NCBI GenBank assembly: GCA_021641225.1
Contig: JAJWXI010000067.1
Span: forward strand, 1 to 8,858
Origin: Collinsella aerofaciens
Lineage (GTDB): Bacteria; Actinomycetota; Coriobacteriia; Coriobacteriales; Coriobacteriaceae
Length of the DNA: 8,858 nucleotides
Direction: 5' to 3'
The notes under the pieces are model-generated. The model was not told the origin of the DNA and did not search any database. It saw only the letters and a list, made by a program, of their open reading frames with translations. A program made the translations under genes and the position numbers. This document shows, piece after piece, positions 4,564 through 8,858 of this stretch (position 1 is its first letter; the number at the start of each line of letters is the position of its first letter).

Positions 4564-5289
4564 TTGGCTTTATCCGAACGACTTACGCGCGCCCAGGAGA
4601 TTCTGGGCCACGAGTTCAATGACAAGGTGCTGCTGCGCGCGGCCCTTACGCATCCTTCGGCCGTCGAAGGCCAGCCAGTCTCGGCAAGCTACGAGCGCCT
4701 TGAGTTCTTGGGCGATTCCATTTTGGGCGCCGTCGTCGCCCGTTCGCTCTTTGAGTCCTATCCCGAGTTTGACGAGGGCAAGCTCACGCGCCTGAAGGTG
4801 TCGCTTGTCTCGGGTGCTACGCTGTCCGAGGTGTCGCATGAGCTGGGCATCGACGACATCATCATCTTTGGTGCCTCCGAGACCGGTACCGGCGCGCGCG
4901 GCCTGCACTCGGCGCTCGAGAACGTCTATGAGTCGCTCGTGGGTGCGCTGTACCTGGATGCCGGCTGGGATGTTGCGGCGGAGTTCATTCACCGTACGCT
5001 TAAGCCGCATTTGGCTTCCGAGCGTGCCGAGCATCCTGCGAACCCCAAGTCGTTTTTGCAGGAGTGCGTGCAAGCCGACGGTCATGAGCCCCCTGCGTAT
5101 AAGCTCGTTGGCTCCGAGGGCCCCGCGCATGCGCCCACCTTTACCGCTGTGGTGCTCATCGACGGTATTCGCCAGGGCCGCGGCACCGGTTCCTCCAAGA
5201 AGGAGGCCGAGGGAGCCGCTGCGCTCGAGGCACTCGACCGCATGGGCTACACCACCAACGGCGTGATTCTCAACAAGAAGCCTGTTTAA
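4564..5289 (+). CDS. rnc: Ribonuclease III
   Basis: This 241-residue double-stranded-RNA endonuclease processes the rRNA precursor and structured mRNAs. The N-terminal catalytic domain holds the signature ERLEFLGDS (44-52), with Glu44, Glu47 and Asp51 matching E. coli Glu38, Glu41 and Asp45. The second metal-site segment is LENVYESLVGALYLD (118-132): Glu123 matches the essential Glu117, but the position of E. coli Asp114 is Asn120. A double-stranded RNA binding domain covers about 160-230 (PKSFLQE through GTGSSKKEAEGAAALEAL). I use the TTG at 4564 as the start because AGGGAGG (4549-4555), inside the end of acpP, lies eight bases upstream and the family N-terminus begins there. The gene is three bases after acpP and ten before smc, so all are likely on one transcript. 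Confidence 0.96.
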   Translation: MALSERLTRAQEILGHEFNDKVLLRAALTHPSAVEGQPVSASYERLEFLGDSILGAVVARSLFESYPEFDEGKLTRLKVSLVSGATLSEVSHELGIDDIIIFGASETGTGARGLHSALENVYESLVGALYLDAGWDVAAEFIHRTLKPHLASERAEHPANPKSFLQECVQADGHEPPAYKLVGSEGPAHAPTFTAVVLIDGIRQGRGTGSSKKEAEGAAALEALDRMGYTTNGVILNKKPV

Positions 5290-5299
5290 GCGAGGAACC

Positions 5300-8200
5300 G
5301 TGTATCTCAAGTCCCTCACGCTCAAAGGGTTCAAGTCGTTTGCCGACCGCGCCCATATGTCATTTGAGCCGGGTCTGACCGTCATCGTCGGTCCCAACGG
5401 CTCGGGAAAATCGAACATCTCCGACTCCATCCTGTGGGTCCTGGGCGAGCAGAGCGCCAAGCAGCTGCGCGGCCAGGCGATGGAGGACGTCATCTTCTCG
5501 GGCTCGTCGGCACGCAAGCCGGTGGGTGTCGCCGAGGTCACGCTGGTGCTCGATAACTCGGACCATATGCTGCCCGTCGATTTTGACGAGGTCGCCATCA
5601 CCCGTCGCATGTATCGCTCGGGCGAAAGCGAGTACCTCATCAACTCGAGTCCGTGCCGCCTGATGGACATTCAGGACATCCTGCACGATTCGGGCCTGGG
5701 CAAGGATACGCATTCCATCATCAGCCAGGGCAAGCTCGATGCCATTTTGCAGAGCCGCCCCGAGGAGCGCCGTGCCCTCATCGAGGAGGCCGCCGGCATC
5801 TCCAAGCACAAACGCCGCAAGGAGCGTGCGCTCAAAAAGATTAAATCGATGGACGAGCACTTGACCCGTGCCCGCGACATCAATAAGGAAATTGCCCGTC
5901 AGCTGCGGCCGCTGGAGCGTCAGGTCGATCGCGCGCGCAAGTACAAAGAGCTGTCCTCGCGCGCGAACGAACTTACACAGATGCTGGCCGTCGACGAGCT
6001 TCGTTCGCTGCAGTCGCAGTGGAACGACTTGGAGAGCCGCTCCAAGGAGGGCGCTGCCGAGCTTGAGCTTGCGCAGTACCGCTTGGGCGAAAAGGAACGC
6101 GAGCTCGAGAAGCTCCAGGTCATGCTTGAGGAAAAGGGCCTGTTTGTGGGCGATCTGGGCGAGCAGCGCCGCCATATGCAAGACGTGGTCGGTCGCATTA
6201 ACTCCGATATGCGCCTGCTCGAGGAAAAGGGCCACAACATGGTGTCGCGCCTGTCCGACATGCGCGGCCAGATCTCGAGCTCCGAGCATCAGCGTCGTCG
6301 CGTGGTAGAGGAGCTCGAGGACGCGCGTGCGCAGCTTGAGGAAGTGACCGGCGCGCACATGCAGGCCCAGGAGGACGTTGACGCCGCCGGACCTGCCGCC
6401 GCTGAGCTCCACGAGCGGCGCGTGGCGCTCGACAATCAGATTTCGCAGCTTACGCGTGGGCAACGCGATGTGCAGCGTGTGGCCGATAACGCGGCGCTCG
6501 AACTCGCCAAGGTGAAGGACTCGCTGAGCAACGCCGAGGTCGAGGACAACATGTACGCCTCGCGCCTGGAGCAGATCGACGAGCAGCTTGAGGAAGTCAC
6601 GGCCTCGCTCGAGAGCCGTCGCGACCGCGCCGAGGAGCTTGAGGGTGCTCTTGAGGAAGCGCGCCAGGCCCAGGCCGATGCGCGTGAGGCCACCGAGGTC
6701 GCCCGTGCAGCCCTGAAGGACTTGCGTAATCGTGAGAGTGAGGCGCGCAACAAGCTGTCCGAGGTGCGCTCGGAGCTTGCCAGCCAAAAGAAGCTTGATG
6801 CCCGCATGGCAGACAGCTCGCCGCTGGTGAGCCGTCTGATGGGCGCACTGGGCGATGATGTCTCAGGCCGTCTGGGCGACGTGCTCGACGCCCCTCGTGA
6901 GCTTGAGGGCCTGGTTGAGCAACTACTTGCCGGCGATATCGATGCTCTTTTGTTTGATGATGCCGCTACGCTTGAGCGCGCCGGTCGTGCGGCTTTGGAC
7001 CAAAAGAAGGCCTCGGGTGAGGCGCTGCTGGTCGCGCGCGGTGTGAGCGCCTCTGCTGCCGCTAAAGGCGCTGCCGGTTCCCGCCTGGTCGATCGTCTGT
7101 CCGTGCGCGCAGGCTACGGTCCCGTCGTTGAGGCGCTGCTCGGCGGTTATTACGTCGTGGACGATCTTGCTGCCGCTCTGTCGGCGCCGGTCGTTGACGG
7201 CGTGACTTACGTGACCCCTGATGGCGCCCGCGTCGCCTGCGGCGGCCTGGTGCGTGTGGGGCTCGACGCCGGCGAGGCTTCGGGTGCTTTGGAGCGCAAG
7301 CGTCGCATTCGTGAGCTGGAGGGCCTGGAGCCCGATCTGGCTGCTGTGTTTGAGCATGTGTCGGATCAGGTCGTCGAGGCCAATGCGGCCGTTGAGGAGG
7401 CGCGTGCCGCCGAGGGCGATGCCGCCGGCGAGATCGCCCGTCTTGAGGGCGAGCGCCGCTCCCTGTTGTCCGAGATCGGCCGCCTGGAGCAAAGCGCCAA
7501 CAATGCCGAGGTCGAGCGCGTGCGTATCTCCAAGCGCCGCGAGCAGGCCTCCGAGGCCGTTCGCGCCGCGCGCCCGCGCGTTGACGAGCTCACCCGTTCG
7601 CGTGACGAGGCCCGCGCGCATGCAAGCGATCTGGGCTTGCAGATTGCCGAGGCCAACGACGAACTCGACCGCGTTCGCCGTGACGATTCCGAGGCTGCCG
7701 GCAAACTCGCCGACGCCAAGGTTCGCCTAGCCCAGACGAGCGAACGCCTGCGTTCGCTGAAGGGCCGCGTACCCGACCTGGAGCATCGTCTTGAGGGCAT
7801 CGACCGTCGTATCCGCGGAACACGCCAGGCTTCGCGCTCGCTCGAGCTGCTGCGCCTGCGCGTCGACCCCATGCACGAACGCTATTCGGCCCTGCTGGAG
7901 CGCGCGTCAGATTGGGCCGCACGTCTGCGCGATCAGGCTTCGCTCGAGGAGGCGGACTCGGCCTCGCTCAAGAAGACCATCGAGGATGCCAAGGCAGAGG
8001 TTGCCCGCGCTAAGGAGCGGGTCGATACCGCCACCGCCACGCAAAACGAGTTCAAGGTCGCACGCGGCAAGCTTGAGGTGCAGGTAGAGGCCGCCATCAA
8101 GGCCATTACCGCCGATGGCACCACGGTACTCGAGGAAGCGCTCATGCTTCCGGCGCCCACCGACCGCGATGCCGCCGAGCGCGAGCTCAACCAGCTTGTG

Positions 8201-8836
8201 CGCCAGATCAACAACTTGGGGCCTGTGAACCAAGTTGCCATGGAGGAGTACGAGCAGCTCAAGCGCCGCGCCGACTACATCGAGGAGCAGCTGGCCGATC
8301 TGGAGAGCGCGCGCAAGGCGCTCACCAAGATCACCGTGGCCATCGACCGCAAGATGCGGAAGGCCTTCCTGGTGACCTTTGAGAAGGTCGATGCGAACTT
8401 CCGCGAGATCTTCGCCATGCTGTTCCCGGGTGGTCAGGCGCATCTGGAGATGACCGACCCCGAGCATCCGGCCGAGACGGGCATCGAGGTCGTGGCGCAG
8501 CCGCGCGGCAAACGCATCACCAAGATGATGCTCATGTCGGGCGGCGAGAAGAGCCTGACGGCACTCGCCCTGCTCTTTGCTGTGTATCGCACGCGCACGG
8601 TGCCGTTCTATGTGCTGGACGAGGTCGAGGCGGCGCTTGACGACGCCAACCTGTCCAAGCTCATCGGCGCCCTCGATGTGCTGCGTTCCGATACGCAGCT
8701 CTTGGTCATTTCGCATCAGCGCCGTACTATGGAGGACGCTGACGTTCTCTATGGCGTCTCGATGCAAGCCGACGGCGTCAGCCGCGTCGTCTCGCAAAAA
8801 CTCGATCGCGAAACCGGAAAGGTCGTGAATGCATAA
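5300..8836 (+). CDS. smc: Chromosome segregation protein SMC
   Basis: This 1178-residue ATPase is the core of bacterial condensin, which with ScpA and ScpB (not in this window) organises and segregates the chromosome. The N-terminal head has MYLKSLTLKGFKSFADR, Walker A GPNGSGKS (31-38), the conserved Arg57 in LRGQAMEDVIFSGS and the Q-loop Gln143 in ISQGKLDAIL. A long coiled coil (about 170-505) leads to the hinge (about 510-655, ending near GVTYVTPDGARVACGGLVRVG), and a second coiled coil returns (about 670-1010). The C-terminal head has the ABC signature SGGEKS (1080-1085), Walker B VLDE (Asp1107, Glu1108), a D-loop and ISHQRRTMEDADVLYGVSMQ. Length is normal for bacterial SMC (about 1190). 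The start is GTG at 5300, with GAGGA at 5292-5296, a slightly tight spacing. The stop overlaps the ftsY start (TAATG). All ATPase motifs are intact. Confidence 0.98.
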   Translation: MYLKSLTLKGFKSFADRAHMSFEPGLTVIVGPNGSGKSNISDSILWVLGEQSAKQLRGQAMEDVIFSGSSARKPVGVAEVTLVLDNSDHMLPVDFDEVAITRRMYRSGESEYLINSSPCRLMDIQDILHDSGLGKDTHSIISQGKLDAILQSRPEERRALIEEAAGISKHKRRKERALKKIKSMDEHLTRARDINKEIARQLRPLERQVDRARKYKELSSRANELTQMLAVDELRSLQSQWNDLESRSKEGAAELELAQYRLGEKERELEKLQVMLEEKGLFVGDLGEQRRHMQDVVGRINSDMRLLEEKGHNMVSRLSDMRGQISSSEHQRRRVVEELEDARAQLEEVTGAHMQAQEDVDAAGPAAAELHERRVALDNQISQLTRGQRDVQRVADNAALELAKVKDSLSNAEVEDNMYASRLEQIDEQLEEVTASLESRRDRAEELEGALEEARQAQADAREATEVARAALKDLRNRESEARNKLSEVRSELASQKKLDARMADSSPLVSRLMGALGDDVSGRLGDVLDAPRELEGLVEQLLAGDIDALLFDDAATLERAGRAALDQKKASGEALLVARGVSASAAAKGAAGSRLVDRLSVRAGYGPVVEALLGGYYVVDDLAAALSAPVVDGVTYVTPDGARVACGGLVRVGLDAGEASGALERKRRIRELEGLEPDLAAVFEHVSDQVVEANAAVEEARAAEGDAAGEIARLEGERRSLLSEIGRLEQSANNAEVERVRISKRREQASEAVRAARPRVDELTRSRDEARAHASDLGLQIAEANDELDRVRRDDSEAAGKLADAKVRLAQTSERLRSLKGRVPDLEHRLEGIDRRIRGTRQASRSLELLRLRVDPMHERYSALLERASDWAARLRDQASLEEADSASLKKTIEDAKAEVARAKERVDTATATQNEFKVARGKLEVQVEAAIKAITADGTTVLEEALMLPAPTDRDAAERELNQLVRQINNLGPVNQVAMEEYEQLKRRADYIEEQLADLESARKALTKITVAIDRKMRKAFLVTFEKVDANFREIFAMLFPGGQAHLEMTDPEHPAETGIEVVAQPRGKRITKMMLMSGGEKSLTALALLFAVYRTRTVPFYVLDEVEAALDDANLSKLIGALDVLRSDTQLLVISHQRRTMEDADVLYGVSMQADGVSRVVSQKLDRETGKVVNA

Positions 8837-8858
8837 TGGGATTCTTTGACGCTCTCTC
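8836..8858 (+). CDS. ftsY: Signal recognition particle receptor FtsY, first codons only
   Basis: An ATG at 8836 shares its A with the smc stop codon (TAATG) and opens the frame MGFFDALS before the window ends. FtsY proteins commonly start MGFFxxL, and smc-ftsY is a conserved gene order in Actinobacteria and Firmicutes. FtsY is the GTPase receptor that docks SRP-ribosome complexes at the membrane. Only seven full codons are visible, so the call rests on the opening residues and the neighbour. Confidence 0.75.

Noticed and set aside
6324..6606. Repeated GCAGCTTGAGGAAGT segments (near 6331 and 6587) as a DNA repeat
   Set aside because: Both encode the same heptad-style QLEEV in the SMC coiled coil, so this is protein-level repetition with shared codon use rather than a mobile or regulatory repeat.
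5360..6787. Long open frame of 475 codons on the minus strand inside smc
   Set aside because: It lies opposite the SMC coiled coil, whose Glu/Leu/Arg-rich GC-biased codons naturally leave the antisense frame open. The translation has no recognisable domain, and smc itself is unmistakable.
1..8858. A novel multi-gene defence, mobile or biosynthetic system
   Set aside because: All eleven genes belong to conserved families in a gene order known from Actinobacteria, with no transposase, integrase, CRISPR repeat, compositional break or orphan gene cluster.

Overview
The window is GC-rich bacterial chromosome with a strong G/C third-position bias. It carries one co-directional run of housekeeping genes, all on the + strand: recG (3' end), rsmD, coaD, a DivIVA-like coiled-coil gene, a DUF177 (YceD) gene, rpmF, plsX, acpP, rnc, smc and the first codons of ftsY. 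This order, with a DivIVA/SepIVA-type gene between coaD and DUF177, is characteristic of Actinobacteria. The protein details and promoter style fit the class Coriobacteriia, and a Collinsella-like gut anaerobe is my best guess. That taxonomic call is inference from gene order and sequence character, with no database search behind it.

Layout. Positions 1-1722 hold three overlapping genes: recG (DNA repair helicase), rsmD (16S rRNA methyltransferase) and coaD (coenzyme A synthesis). The overlaps are 4 and 8 bases, so translation is probably coupled. A 68-base gap with an extended -10 element precedes the DivIVA-like gene (1791-2288), which overlaps the DUF177 gene by one base (2288-2842). A second promoter candidate leads into rpmF (2907-3086). 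After rpmF comes a hairpin and T-run shaped like an intrinsic terminator, placed immediately before the plsX ribosome binding site. plsX (3174-4193) is followed by a 124-base spacer, the longest gene-free stretch in the window, with another promoter candidate and a perfect 20-base palindrome plus T-run. Then acpP, rnc, smc and ftsY run almost without gaps (spacings 3, 10 and -1).

The genes combine two well-known conserved clusters. One is the ribosome/lipid set (DUF177, rpmF, plsX, acpP), which links ribosome assembly to phospholipid and fatty acid synthesis. The other is the rnc-smc-ftsY set, covering RNA processing, chromosome condensation and the signal recognition particle receptor. CoaD and AcpP are functionally linked, because coenzyme A donates the phosphopantetheine arm of the acyl carrier protein.

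I see no mobile element, CRISPR array, tRNA, rRNA, prophage or defence gene, and no evidence for a new multi-gene system. The points most worth a second look are regulatory (terminator-shaped hairpins in the leaders of both plsX and acpP) and a few substitutions at normally conserved positions (Asn for Asp in RNase III, and Asn for Asp beside the phosphopantetheine serine of ACP).
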